Both the position numbers and the translations under genes were made by a program. The notes under the pieces are model-generated. The model had not been told where the DNA came from and ran no database searches. It worked only from the letters and a program-made list of their open reading frames with translations. Below are positions 32,495 through 41,347 of a stretch of 58,120 nucleotides of DNA, one piece after another (the first letter of the stretch is position 1; every line of letters begins with the position of its first letter). The stretch covers positions 1 through 58,120 of the forward strand of contig CAMDFO010000025.1 in the NCBI GenBank assembly GCA_945897515.1, written 5' to 3'. The stretch comes from Rhodoplanes serenus. GTDB lineage: Bacteria; Pseudomonadota; Alphaproteobacteria; Rhizobiales; Xanthobacteraceae.

Positions 32495-33024
32495 GGCCGG
32501 TCCTCGGGCGTGGGCGTGGGCGCCCGCATCAGCGCCTGCACCAGCTTGATCGCCATCATCAGCGAGATGGTGCCGAGCCCGATCGCCACGAACGACTGCG
32601 GGATCCAGGATGGCGCGTTGAGCGCGTCGCTGCGCTGGTCGAACCCGTACAGCAGCATGGCGACCCGCGCGCTGGTGTGCGCCACGGTCACCAGCGCTCC
32701 AATCGCCACCAGCGAGCCGACCACCATCGCGACACGGCGCGCGGCAGGCGGAGCCCGCTCGATGAAGGTGTCGATGCGGATGTGCATGTTGCGCCACGTC
32801 ACCGCGATGGCGCCGGCGAACACCGACAGGATCATCAGGAACAGCATGAGCTCTTCGCCCCAGCTGAACGGCTTGTTGAACACGTAGCGGGCCGCGACGT
32901 TGAGACCGTTGATCGCCACGATGCACAGCAGCGACACCGCCGCGATCGCCAGGCAGATGTGCGATATCGCGTCGCCGACGCGGTCGATCAGGCCGTGTGG
33001 CGGCGTGGCGCGATCTTCGCTCAT
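32491..33024 (-). CDS. dctQ: TRAP transporter small permease DctQ
   Basis: A 177-residue membrane protein with four predicted helices. The conserved DctQ segment FSWGEELMLFLMILSVFAGA and the RNMHIRIDTF loop are present. It overlaps dctM by four bases. It lies between the amidase gene and dctM, so the amidase gene is embedded inside the transporter operon. Its partner binding protein is encoded at 34369. Confidence 0.92.
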   Translation of the reverse strand: MSEDRATPPHGLIDRVGDAISHICLAIAAVSLLCIVAINGLNVAARYVFNKPFSWGEELMLFLMILSVFAGAIAVTWRNMHIRIDTFIERAPPAARRVAMVVGSLVAIGALVTVAHTSARVAMLLYGFDQRSDALNAPSWIPQSFVAIGLGTISLMMAIKLVQALMRAPTPTPEDRP

Positions 33025-33028
33025 TCCG

Positions 33029-34369
33029 TCACGCCGGCTCGATGCTCTGCCATGCCCACTCCGCCAGCGCGAACAGCTCGGCGTCGCGGTCGGGCAGCCC
33101 GAGCAGTTGCAGTCCGAGCGGCATGTGCCCGTCCTTGAGCAGCGGCAGCGTGATCGCTGGACCGCCCAGGTAGGAGCCCGGCACGATCATGCCGGTATCG
33201 CCGGTGAAGCCCAGGCCCACCGGAGCGCCGCCGGATGCCGACAGCGTGACGATGCCGTCGTAGCGGGCGCCAACCGCGGCATGCCGTTTGCGCGCCTCCT
33301 GCCGCCCGTCGAGCAGCTTGCGGTAGTCGTCCTGCGTCATCGCGAGGCCCTGCTCGATGCGTTCGATCACCGGCTTGCTGAGCTTCGCCGCGTCGCGCGC
33401 CCGATAAGTGCCGAGCGGCCAGGCGCCTTCCCAGGCGTTCATCGCCAGCGTCAGGTTCCGCGAGTCGGCGACCGATTGTTCGAGCGCCTCGATCTCCGGA
33501 TCGGCGCTGCGATCGGTCAGCGACACACCGAGCGCGGCGAGCCGCGTCTTGACGCCGTCGAACGCCGCCTTGGCGCCTGCGGTGATGCCGCTCCAGGCCG
33601 CGGTCTGGAGCACCGCGAGTTTTTTTGGCGCTTTCGGAGCGGGCGGCGTGAGCGGCCCTTGCAATCCGACGAAGCCGGGATCGCCGCCGACGCGCGCCGC
33701 GATGGTGCGTGCGACGATCCAGGCGTCGCTCGGCGTCGCCGCCAGCACGCCAAGCGAACTCTGGCTGAGATAGTCGTAGGAACCGCCGCGGTTGAGTGCG
33801 CCGAACGTCGGCTTGTATCCGACCGCGCCGCAGAAGCTGGCGGGCCGCAGGATCGAACCCACGACCTGGGTACCGAGCGCGGCGGGAAGGATGCCGGCCC
33901 CGACCGCGGCAGCGGAGCCGCTGCTCGATCCGCCGGGCGTGCGGGTCGCGTCGTGCGGGTTGGTGGTTGGCGCGAATGTGTACGAAGCCGCGAATTCGGT
34001 GGTCGTGGTCTTGCCCAGGATGACGGCGCCGGCCGCGCGCAGGCCCTGCACCGAAGCGGCGTCGCGTCTGGTCTCGAAGCCCTCCCACAGCGGCGAGCCC
34101 TGGCCGGTCGGCATATCGATGGTTTCGATGATGTCCTTGATGCCGATCGCCATGCCGTCGATGGCGGAAAGCGGTTGCCCGCTCTTCCAACGCTGGTCGG
34201 ACGCCGCTGCCGCCTTGCGCGCGGCGTCGCGTGCGACATGGACGAAGGCCTTGAGCGTGGGTTCGAGAGCGTCGAGGCGCGCCAGGCGCGCCTCGAGTTC
34301 TTTCGAAGGGCTGGTCTCGCCGCTCTTGAAGCGCGCAGCGAGCGCCAGGTACGAGGACTGCTGCGGCAT
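33029..34369 (-). CDS. Amidase-signature hydrolase within the TRAP operon
   Basis: A 446-residue amidase-signature enzyme. The catalytic triad Lys-cisSer-Ser is K78 (GIKDIIET), S148 (TPGGSSSGSAAA) and S172 (VVGSILRPAS), with the family spacing of 24 residues between the serines. The start ATG is fused to the stop of the binding-protein gene (TGATG), indicating translational coupling. It hydrolyses an amide to acid and ammonia. Placement inside the TRAP operon suggests that the transported compound, or an early intermediate, is an amide. It resembles the glutamyl-tRNA amidotransferase A subunit, but the lack of gatB/gatC makes a catabolic role more likely. Confidence 0.92.
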   Translation of the reverse strand: MPQQSSYLALAARFKSGETSPSKELEARLARLDALEPTLKAFVHVARDAARKAAAASDQRWKSGQPLSAIDGMAIGIKDIIETIDMPTGQGSPLWEGFETRRDAASVQGLRAAGAVILGKTTTTEFAASYTFAPTTNPHDATRTPGGSSSGSAAAVGAGILPAALGTQVVGSILRPASFCGAVGYKPTFGALNRGGSYDYLSQSSLGVLAATPSDAWIVARTIAARVGGDPGFVGLQGPLTPPAPKAPKKLAVLQTAAWSGITAGAKAAFDGVKTRLAALGVSLTDRSADPEIEALEQSVADSRNLTLAMNAWEGAWPLGTYRARDAAKLSKPVIERIEQGLAMTQDDYRKLLDGRQEARKRHAAVGARYDGIVTLSASGGAPVGLGFTGDTGMIVPGSYLGGPAITLPLLKDGHMPLGLQLLGLPDRDAELFALAEWAWQSIEPA

Positions 34370-35409
34370 CAGTTCACAGTCGCCGCGGCGGCTTTGAGCT
34401 TGTCGTAAAGCTCCTTCGACGACGGGTTCTTGGCGAGCACGGCCTGGGTGGCGGTATCGAGGCGCTTGACGGCCTCGGCCTGCTCGGCGGGGGAGAGCTT
34501 GTAGATCTTGCCGCCGCGATCGAGCCAGGCCTTGTGGTCGTCCTGGATGCGCTTGGTCTGCCACTGGTGGATCTGGGGCTCGATCTTGCGGCCGGTTTCC
34601 ACCACGGCCTTTTGCAGGTCGGCCGGCAGCTTGTCGAACCAGGTCTTGCTGACCAGGGCGACCGAGATCAGGGCCCATAGTCCGGTGTCGGTCACGTGCG
34701 GCGCAGCGTCGTTGTAGCGGAATGCGACGAACACGCCCATCACCGAGCTGACGCCGTCGATCGTGCCTTGCTGGACCGCCGGTAGCACTTCCGGCAGCGA
34801 CATCGGCACCGCCGACGCGCCGAGCGCCACCACGTAGGCCTGCTCGCCCTCCGAGGCCAGCACGCGGGTGCGCTTGCCCTTGAAGTCGTCGAGCTTCTGC
34901 ACCGGCGTCTTGTAGCCGAACAACTGCTGGTCATAGACGTTGAACGACATCGTAACGATGCCGCGCGGTGGCGTGAAATCGGTGATCGCCTTGCGGAACG
35001 CTTCCACGTCCAGCGCCTTGCGGGCGTGCTCGTTGTTCTTGAACAGACCGGCAAGCGCCGGCACCTGGAAGCGCGGGTCCGCGCCGAAGAACAATTCCGA
35101 CGGACCGATCGCAGCCTCGATGGTGCCGAGGCGCAAGCCTTCGGTCTGCCGCGGTGCGCCGCCGAGCTGGCCCGCGGGATAGATCTGGACCTGGATGCGG
35201 CCGCCGGTCGCCTTCTCGATCTCGGTCTTGTAGACCTTGATGTACTCGTGCTGCATGTCGTTGAGCGTCAGCGTCGCGAATTTCATCACGATCGGCTGCT
35301 GTTGCGCGTGAGACGGGGCTGCCGCCAGCGCGAACGCCACGAACAGCGCCATGGAAAGCGCCGCGACCGTCAGCCGCCCAATTCCGGGTCGATCGTTTAA
35401 GCGAGCCAT
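34369..35409 (-). CDS. dctP: TRAP transporter periplasmic binding protein DctP
   Basis: A 346-residue protein with a Sec signal peptide (LTVAALSMALFVAFALAAA, cleavage near SHA-QQ) and the DctP fold. The Arg that salt-bridges the ligand carboxylate in most family members is probably in the GKRTRVLASEG region (consensus G-x-K-x-R). GGAGGGACT precedes the ATG. A longer frame upstream lacks a site and is rejected. It is the first transporter gene after marR, and its stop overlaps the amidase start. The ligand is probably an organic acid or aromatic amide. Confidence 0.9.
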   Translation of the reverse strand: MARLNDRPGIGRLTVAALSMALFVAFALAAAPSHAQQQPIVMKFATLTLNDMQHEYIKVYKTEIEKATGGRIQVQIYPAGQLGGAPRQTEGLRLGTIEAAIGPSELFFGADPRFQVPALAGLFKNNEHARKALDVEAFRKAITDFTPPRGIVTMSFNVYDQQLFGYKTPVQKLDDFKGKRTRVLASEGEQAYVVALGASAVPMSLPEVLPAVQQGTIDGVSSVMGVFVAFRYNDAAPHVTDTGLWALISVALVSKTWFDKLPADLQKAVVETGRKIEPQIHQWQTKRIQDDHKAWLDRGGKIYKLSPAEQAEAVKRLDTATQAVLAKNPSSKELYDKLKAAAATVN

Positions 35410-35461
35410 TTCGAGTCCCTCCCTCGGTACAGCCGATGCTAGACCGGCCGGATTTGCCAAT

Positions 35462-36046
35462 TCAATCGCACATTTGCCGCTCACGCCTGCGGATTTCGGC
35501 GAGCGCACGCTCGGTGTTCAAGGCGAACGTGTCAAGAAAGCGCGTGACAACCGCGAAATCGCTGCGCGGAATGTCCGCAAACAGCAGATCGTTCACGCTG
35601 CGCACGAACGGCGCGACTTGCAGGATCGCCGCCTCTCCCTTGCGCGACAATTTGACCAGGACGCCGCGACGGTCGCGCATGTTGGGGCGCTTGATCAGCA
35701 ACCCCTTGCGGATCAACCGGCCGACCTCGGTGGTGACGTGGGTGGAGGCCAGTTGCACGTGCTCGGCAAGCTCGCGGATCGAGACGCCGTCGGTCTTCTG
35801 CCGGTAGGCGGTGCCGATCATCACGGCGAACTGCGAGCCGGTCAGCGCCATCGCCCGGCCGAACGCCTCACGGCAGTTGATCAGGCGTCCGAACGCCAGC
35901 ACCATCAGATAGAGCGATTGCCGGAACGCCTCGTCGCCGCCGCCCCTGAGCATCGCCGGATGCGACACCGTGCGCGGGACGACAAAGCCCAAGTCGCTCC
36001 CGGAGCGGGGGCTTCTGCTGCGAACGTTCTGCTTCGGTCGCGCCAT
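35462..36046 (-). CDS. MarR-family transcriptional regulator
   Basis: A 194-residue winged-helix regulator. The helix-turn-helix lies in VSIRELAEHVQLASTHVTTE and the wing in RPNMRDRRGVLVKLS. It probably binds the perfect inverted repeat at 36107-36125 in the gap to hpaB-like, and so represses both itself with the TRAP/amidase/dioxygenase operon and the divergent monooxygenase until an aromatic ligand is present. The ATG at 36046 is preferred for protein length; in-frame starts at 36079 and 36106 would place the start within or next to the operator. Confidence 0.85.
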   Translation of the reverse strand: MARPKQNVRSRSPRSGSDLGFVVPRTVSHPAMLRGGGDEAFRQSLYLMVLAFGRLINCREAFGRAMALTGSQFAVMIGTAYRQKTDGVSIRELAEHVQLASTHVTTEVGRLIRKGLLIKRPNMRDRRGVLVKLSRKGEAAILQVAPFVRSVNDLLFADIPRSDFAVVTRFLDTFALNTERALAEIRRRERQMCD

Positions 36047-36090
36047 CTCGGTCCACGCCGCGCGGGTTACGATCCGGATCATGCGCCTGA

Positions 36091-36125
36091 ATTGACGGCT
36101 GTACAATAGCTACGTACTGTAGCTA
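36091..36125 (+). promoter_or_regulatory. MarR operator and promoter of the HpaB-type monooxygenase gene
   Basis: TAGCTAC (36107-36113), spacer GTACT, GTAGCTA (36119-36125) form a perfect 7-bp-arm inverted repeat of typical MarR size. TTGACG at 36092-36097 and TACTGT at 36115-36120 give a -35/-10 pair with a 17-base spacer, the -10 lying inside the operator, which fits repression by steric block. Confidence 0.65.
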
Positions 36126-36163
36126 AATTCCGAAGCCATTGGCGCAACGAGCGGAGACGTCTG

Positions 36164-37612
36164 ATGCGGACCGGCGCGGACTACCTGAAATCCCTGCGCG
36201 ATGGGCGGCAGGTGTTCGTCGACGGCGAGAAGGTCGCCGACGTCACCGGGCACAAGGCGTTCCGCGAGGCCGCGCGCTCGATGGCGCGGCTCTACGATAT
36301 CGCCGCCGAGCCGGCCAACCGCGAGCTGATGACGTTCACCTCGCCCAAAACCGGCCAGCCGGTGCTGCGCGCCTACCAGATCCCGAAGACCCATGCCGAC
36401 CTGCGGGCGCGGCGGCTGTTTTCGGAGACCTGGGCGGAAGCGACCTTCGGCCTGATGGGGCGCACGCCGGATCATGTCGCGGGCTTCTTCTGCGGCTTCG
36501 CGGCCGTGCCGAGCGTGTTCGCTGCCGGCGGGCAGAAGTTTGCCGACAACGTGGTGGCCTACCACGCCAAGCTTCGCGACGAGCATCTCTACGCCAGCTA
36601 CGCGATCGTGCCGCCGCAAATCGACCGCTCGAAGCCGGCGCACAAGCAGAGCGACCCGGCGCTTTATGCCGGCGTGGTCAAGGAGCGCGACGACGGCATC
36701 GTCATCTCGGGCGCGCAGCAGCTCGCGACCGGCGGCGTATTGTCGGATGTCATCCACCTGAGCTGCATCCATCCCTTGCAGCCGGGCGACGAGAACTATG
36801 CCAACTGCGTCGCGATCCCGGTGAATGCGCCGGGCGTCAAGCTCTATCCGCGCCGCCCGTTCGCGCTTGCCGCCGCGAATTCCTTCGACAATCCGCTGTC
36901 CAGCCGCTTCGACGAATCCGACAGCTACGTGGTCTTCGACAACGTGTTCGTGCCGTGGGAGCAGGTGTTCTGCTATCGCAACCTCGAAGTCTGCCGCGAC
37001 CAGTGGTGGAAGACGCCGTCGCACCTGCTCGGTAACCACCAGGCGCAGGTGCGCTACGTCACCAAGCTGCGCTTCATGATCGGGCTTGCGCAGCGCATGA
37101 ACGAGATGACCGGCAACGTCGGCAATCCTGCCGTGCAGATCATGATGGGCGAGTTGGCGTCGCTGGTGTCGATCTACGAGAACATGCTGCTGTCGCACGA
37201 GGTGACGGCGCCTGTGATCGACGGCGTGCTGTGGCCATCCAAGACGGGGCTCTATTCGGCGATGGCGATGCAGTCGGAGCTCAACGGCCGGATGCTGGAG
37301 AGCATCCGCGAGCTTGCCGGAAGCGCTTTCATCACGCTGCCGTCGTCGCTGGCGGATTTGGAAAATCCGGAGACCGCGCCCGATATCGAGCGCTACATGC
37401 GTTCGGGCTCAATGGACGCCAAGAGCCGCACCGCGCTGATGCGGCTGATGTGGGACTTCATCGGCTCGGAGTTCGGCAGCCGCCACCAGCAGTACGAGAA
37501 GTTCTACGGCGGGGCGTCGTTCCTGGTGAAGCAGAACGTCTATCGCAATTTCGATTTCAAGCGCGCAACGGCGCTGGTCGATGCTGCGCTCAATTTGCCG
37601 GCGGTGGAGTAG
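36164..37612 (+). CDS. HpaB-family flavin-dependent aromatic monooxygenase (large component)
   Basis: A 482-residue protein of the 4-hydroxyphenylacetate 3-monooxygenase/pyoverdin-chromophore family (acyl-CoA-dehydrogenase fold). It keeps ADYLKSLRDGRQVFVDGEKV at the start, HPLQPGDENYANCVAIPVN (flavin region) and YVVFDNVFVPWEQVF in the middle, and a C-terminal GSEFGSRHQQYEKFYGGAS segment. With FADH2 and O2 it ortho-hydroxylates a phenol. No HpaC-type flavin reductase is present nearby. GGAG precedes the ATG by seven bases. It is divergent from marR and probably supplies the catechol for the dioxygenase at 30298. Confidence 0.92.
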   Translation: MRTGADYLKSLRDGRQVFVDGEKVADVTGHKAFREAARSMARLYDIAAEPANRELMTFTSPKTGQPVLRAYQIPKTHADLRARRLFSETWAEATFGLMGRTPDHVAGFFCGFAAVPSVFAAGGQKFADNVVAYHAKLRDEHLYASYAIVPPQIDRSKPAHKQSDPALYAGVVKERDDGIVISGAQQLATGGVLSDVIHLSCIHPLQPGDENYANCVAIPVNAPGVKLYPRRPFALAAANSFDNPLSSRFDESDSYVVFDNVFVPWEQVFCYRNLEVCRDQWWKTPSHLLGNHQAQVRYVTKLRFMIGLAQRMNEMTGNVGNPAVQIMMGELASLVSIYENMLLSHEVTAPVIDGVLWPSKTGLYSAMAMQSELNGRMLESIRELAGSAFITLPSSLADLENPETAPDIERYMRSGSMDAKSRTALMRLMWDFIGSEFGSRHQQYEKFYGGASFLVKQNVYRNFDFKRATALVDAALNLPAVE

Positions 37613-37636
37613 GGCGCGACGTCTGCAAACCACGCC

Positions 37637-37726
37637 GGTGTCGTCCCCGCGAAGGCGGGGACCCAGGTTTTACAACAACGAGTGAACTGTTTGGCACTGG
37701 GTCCCCGCCTTCGCGGGGACGACACC
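37637..37726. repeat. Intergenic palindromic repeat, family B, with perfect 30-bp arms
   Basis: Arms 37637-37666 and 37697-37726 are exactly complementary; each contains an inner GTCCCCGC/GCGGGGAC pair, so it can fold as a long hairpin or a cruciform. It lies between the 3' ends of the hpaB-like and ubiD-like genes and is well placed to terminate both. Confidence 0.9.
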
Positions 37727-37763
37727 ACCTTTGTGGGTGCAGTCGGCCGATGCGCTCGCGCTA

Positions 37764-39284
37764 CTACTTCTTATCCAACCCCAGCTCTTCCCACCGCGCT
37801 TTGACGGCGTCGATATCCGGCTGGTCCGGCCATGCCTTCGGCGGAAACCGCGCGCCGCCGAAATCCGGGTCCGGGTCGTAATCCAGGTTCATCGTCGCGT
37901 CGATCAGCACCCGGTTCCATTTGCCGGTGCCGAACAGCGTCGGGTTGCGGTCGCGCTTGCGCGTCGAAGGGTCGAGCCCCAGCCCGAAGGTCGAGGGCAT
38001 GATGATGATGTCGTCCTCGCCGGCGTTCACCCGGTAGGCAATCGCCCAGTCGACCGCGGCGTAATCGTGAATGTCGATGTCGTCGTCGACCACGGTGATG
38101 TGCTTGTAGCGCACGTGCGCCGCCGACGAACCCCAGATCGCGTTCGCGGCCTGCTTGGCCTGGTTGCGGTAGCTCTGCTTCATCTGGATCAGCAGGTTGA
38201 TGCCGGCCTGCACCGGGTTGCACCACACGTCGGTGATGCCCGGCACGCCCGAGCGGTCCAGCACGTTCCAGGCCGTCGAGGCGCGCATGATCGACGACGT
38301 GACGGTATTCTCCGAGTACGAGCCCGGCAGCGCGCCCTCGATGGTGCCGCGCAGGATGGGATCGTTGCGGTGGGTGATGGCGGTGACGCGGATCGCCGGC
38401 TTCGGCGCCGGATCGCCGGCGAGATAGCCGGTGAACTCGGCGAACGGGCCCTCCGGCAGGTACTTTGCCGGGTCGATTTGCAGGAAGCCTTCGATGACGA
38501 TTTCCGAGGTGGCGGGGACGTAGAGATCCACGGTCTCGCATTTCACCACGTCGATCGGCGCGCCGCGGATCGCACCGGCCACGTCGTACTCGCAGATGCC
38601 CTTGGGCACCGGCGCGCCGGCGCAGAATTCCAGCGCCGGCTCGACGCCGATGGCGACCGCGATCGGCACCTCGCTGGCGCCGCCATTTTGCCAGGCCGTC
38701 ACATGATGACCGATGTGCTGGGCGCGCCACATCAGGATCGGAATGCGGGTCTTGTCGTGGATCATGCCGCGGTAGACGCCGACGTTCATGATGCCGTTTT
38801 CGGGGTCCTTGGTAACGCAGCCGCCGTAGGTCATCAGGTAACGGCCGCCGTCCAGCCGGTTCCAGTACGGCGCGGGAAACTCGAACAGGTCGATGGCGTC
38901 GCCGGTGATGATGTTTTCCTTGCACGGGCCGGTTTTGACGACCCGCGGCGGGATCGCGCCGGTGAGGATGGTGCGGCCGAGCTTGACCAATTCGCGCGGA
39001 TGGGTGTCCGGCGGCAGGCCCATCATCATGGCAATGCGCCGATAGCTCGAAAGCCCGCCGGTAAACACCTTTTTGCAGCGGCTGTCCGGCTTGTTGTAGT
39101 CCTTGATGTTGTTGAACATGACCGAGGGTCCGGTTGCCGGTCCCTGCAGCAGCCGCGCAATCGTCCCCAGCTCGATATTCCAGTCGACCTCGCCGTTGAC
39201 GTGCTTGATCTCGCCGGCGTCGTCCAGCGCCTTGAGCCAGGTCCGCATGTCGCCGTAGGCAACGGGCTTGCGTTCAACCGTCAT
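37764..39284 (-). CDS. UbiD-family prenyl-FMN decarboxylase
   Basis: A 506-residue protein of the UbiD superfamily. The prFMN/metal-binding region NPENGIMNVGVYRGMI is represented by ENGIMNVGVYRGM, and the catalytic Glu pair lies in EGPFAEFTGYL; both are intact. UbiD enzymes reversibly decarboxylate or carboxylate aromatic and unsaturated acids and need prenylated FMN from UbiX; no ubiX is in the window. Two ATGs stand side by side; the second (39284) is six bases from AAGGA and is preferred. Its start coincides with the stop of the [2Fe-2S] gene, so translation is coupled. Confidence 0.93.
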   Translation of the reverse strand: MTVERKPVAYGDMRTWLKALDDAGEIKHVNGEVDWNIELGTIARLLQGPATGPSVMFNNIKDYNKPDSRCKKVFTGGLSSYRRIAMMMGLPPDTHPRELVKLGRTILTGAIPPRVVKTGPCKENIITGDAIDLFEFPAPYWNRLDGGRYLMTYGGCVTKDPENGIMNVGVYRGMIHDKTRIPILMWRAQHIGHHVTAWQNGGASEVPIAVAIGVEPALEFCAGAPVPKGICEYDVAGAIRGAPIDVVKCETVDLYVPATSEIVIEGFLQIDPAKYLPEGPFAEFTGYLAGDPAPKPAIRVTAITHRNDPILRGTIEGALPGSYSENTVTSSIMRASTAWNVLDRSGVPGITDVWCNPVQAGINLLIQMKQSYRNQAKQAANAIWGSSAAHVRYKHITVVDDDIDIHDYAAVDWAIAYRVNAGEDDIIIMPSTFGLGLDPSTRKRDRNPTLFGTGKWNRVLIDATMNLDYDPDPDFGGARFPPKAWPDQPDIDAVKARWEELGLDKK

Positions 39285-39628
39285 CATTTGTCCTTTATAG
39301 CAAAGCGTTCGGCTGGCGGGGCGATCTCGGTCACCAGGTCGCGCACCAGCTTCTTGTTGGAGAGCGGTTCGATCGTCATGGCGCGCGGCTCGAGCCGCGC
39401 GGTGCAGGCATAGACGGTTTTGCCGTCCAGCTCCATCATGCATTCCTTGCAGGCGTTGGCGTTGATGCACGAGTAGCGGATCGCCAGCGTCGGGTCCTTG
39501 TGCACGCGAATCCAGCGCAAGCCGTCGAGCACCGACTGACCGGGCTCGAAAGGAACCTCGTGGGTCTCGTAGCGGCCGTCGACCTTGTCGCGGCCGCGCC
39601 AGACCTTCAGCGTCGCGGTCTCGCTCAT
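39284..39628 (-). CDS. Stand-alone [2Fe-2S] protein like the N-terminal domain of SdhB/FrdB
   Basis: A 114-residue protein covering only the plant-type ferredoxin domain of succinate dehydrogenase/fumarate reductase iron-sulfur subunits (Fer2_3). Cluster ligands are C54, C60, C63 and C75 (SCINANACKEC and TVYACT). The first spacing is C-x5-C, one residue longer than the C-x4-C of SdhB and FrdB. The second domain with the 4Fe-4S and 3Fe-4S clusters is absent, and no frameshift remnant is seen. It overlaps the flavoprotein gene by four bases and probably exchanges electrons with that protein. Confidence 0.85.
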   Translation of the reverse strand: MSETATLKVWRGRDKVDGRYETHEVPFEPGQSVLDGLRWIRVHKDPTLAIRYSCINANACKECMMELDGKTVYACTARLEPRAMTIEPLSNKKLVRDLVTEIAPPAERFAIKDK

Positions 39629-41316
39629 TGCGCCGCCATCTCCACCGCCGCTTTCGTCTGTGAAATATCGATGCGGCCGTCGTTCAAGCGGATCGTCTGG
39701 TTCACGTGCCACTCCGGCAGCATGCCGGGGAAATCCTCGCGCTGGTGCGCGCCACGGCTTTCGGTGCGGTTGAGCGCCGCCTGCGTCACCGCGCGCGCGA
39801 CGCACAGCATGGTGCGGAGATCGAGCCAGTCGAGCCGTGTCAGGTCGAACGGTTCGCCTTTGTCGAACGGGCGCTCGCCCAGCATGGCGTCGAGCTCGCC
39901 GATGCGCGTGAGCGCCCGCTTCAGTCCGGCCTCGTTACGCAGCGGCCCGACGTCGTCGGCCATGATCGCTTGCAGGCTCTGGATCATCTCGGCGGTATTC
40001 GGCGCATCCCTGCGCACTTCGCCGCGCAGCAGGTCGAGCGTCGCGCGCGCGTCGGCAGGCGAGGGCGCCTGCATTATCTTGGCGCGCTCCGCAGCCGTGC
40101 GCCCGGCTTGCCGCCCGAACACCAGCGCCTCGGTGATGGCATTGCCCGAAAGCCGGTTCGCGCCGTTTGCGCCGCCGACCGCTTCGCCCGCAACGATCAG
40201 GCCCGGCACCTCGGTTTCCATCCGCACGTCGGCCTGCACGCCGCCCATGTGGTAGTGCGCGATCGGTGCGACCTCGATCGGCATCTTGGTCAGGTCGATG
40301 CCGTTGGCGGCCAGCCGGTCGATCACCGGCCCGAACGCCTCGCGCAACTTTGCCTCGGGCACATGCTGGAAGCTGAGAAATGCGCCGCCATGCGGCGAGC
40401 CGCGTCCGGCCTCGACCTCTTTCAGGATCGCATAGGTGCCCACGTCCCGCGTGATGACGTACTTGCCGTCCTCGGGCACGCCGTAGGCCTGCGTGAATTC
40501 CTCGCCGCGGTTGTTCAAGAGCTTGCCGCCGAGCTTGTAGCGGAACGGGTCCCACATGATCGGGTCCATGCCGATCAATCGCGGCGCGAGATGGCCGATT
40601 GGGAAAAACTGCACGAACTCCATGTCGATCAGCGGCGCGCCTGCGCGCAACGACAGCGCATAGCCGTCGCCACCCATGTTGGCCGACGCGCTGTTGCGCC
40701 GGTAGAGCCTCGTCAGTCCGCCGGTCGCGACGATTGTGGCTTTCGCGGAAATCACCACAGGTGCGCCCGAGCCCATGTGCCACGCGACCGCGCCCGTCAC
40801 CTCGCCATCGGATTTCAATAGATCGACCACGCACAGGTCGCCGGCGCGGCACACCTCCTTGAAGCGGTAGAGCGCACTGCGCAACGTCTTCGACACCGCC
40901 GGTCCGGTGTTGAGGAAATCCACATAGACGCAGCGCGGCCGGTCGTGCCCCGGCGCGAACGCCGAGGTGATCTTGCCGTCCTTGCGCGCCCATCCGACGC
41001 CCCAGTCCTCCATCTCGCGGATGCAGTCCGGACCGTGCTCGGTCAGCAGCCGCGCCAACGCTTCGTTGCAAAGCCCGCGGCCGGCGGTCAGCGTGTCCTG
41101 GTAATGGTGCGACCAATGGTCCGGCGCTTCGTCGCCGAGCGCCACGGCGACCGTCATCTGCGCCATGACGGTCGCGCCGCCGCGCCCGATCAGGCTGCGG
41201 TCGACCAGCAGGACCCGCGGCCCGGCGCGCGCGACCTCGATCGCCGCGTACATGCCCGCGGCGCCCGAGCCGATCACCAGAACGTCGGTCTCAACTCGCA
41301 TGGGCTCGGTGCTCAT
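39625..41316 (-). CDS. FrdA/SdhA-like FAD flavoprotein
   Basis: A 563-residue protein of the succinate dehydrogenase/fumarate reductase/AprA flavoprotein family. FAD motif DVLVIGSGAAGMYAAIEVAR; the covalent-FAD His of SdhA is missing (LIGRGGATVMAQ), so the flavin is probably non-covalent. Substrate-site motifs are kept: TRDVGTYAI (Arg), HYHMGGVQ (His) and GANGANRLSGNAITEALVFG (Arg). A helical C-terminal domain follows. With the small [2Fe-2S] protein it probably reduces an enoate or oxidises a saturated acid; a true respiratory complex is unlikely because no membrane anchor is encoded. Confidence 0.88.
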   Translation of the reverse strand: MSTEPMRVETDVLVIGSGAAGMYAAIEVARAGPRVLLVDRSLIGRGGATVMAQMTVAVALGDEAPDHWSHHYQDTLTAGRGLCNEALARLLTEHGPDCIREMEDWGVGWARKDGKITSAFAPGHDRPRCVYVDFLNTGPAVSKTLRSALYRFKEVCRAGDLCVVDLLKSDGEVTGAVAWHMGSGAPVVISAKATIVATGGLTRLYRRNSASANMGGDGYALSLRAGAPLIDMEFVQFFPIGHLAPRLIGMDPIMWDPFRYKLGGKLLNNRGEEFTQAYGVPEDGKYVITRDVGTYAILKEVEAGRGSPHGGAFLSFQHVPEAKLREAFGPVIDRLAANGIDLTKMPIEVAPIAHYHMGGVQADVRMETEVPGLIVAGEAVGGANGANRLSGNAITEALVFGRQAGRTAAERAKIMQAPSPADARATLDLLRGEVRRDAPNTAEMIQSLQAIMADDVGPLRNEAGLKRALTRIGELDAMLGERPFDKGEPFDLTRLDWLDLRTMLCVARAVTQAALNRTESRGAHQREDFPGMLPEWHVNQTIRLNDGRIDISQTKAAVEMAAQ

Positions 41317-41347
41317 GCCCGCACCTAACCGTGCCGTACCGGCGGGA

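Noticed and set aside
39625..41316. Respiratory succinate dehydrogenase (sdhAB)
   Set aside because: The covalent-FAD His is absent, the iron-sulfur partner has only the [2Fe-2S] domain, and no membrane-anchor genes are nearby.
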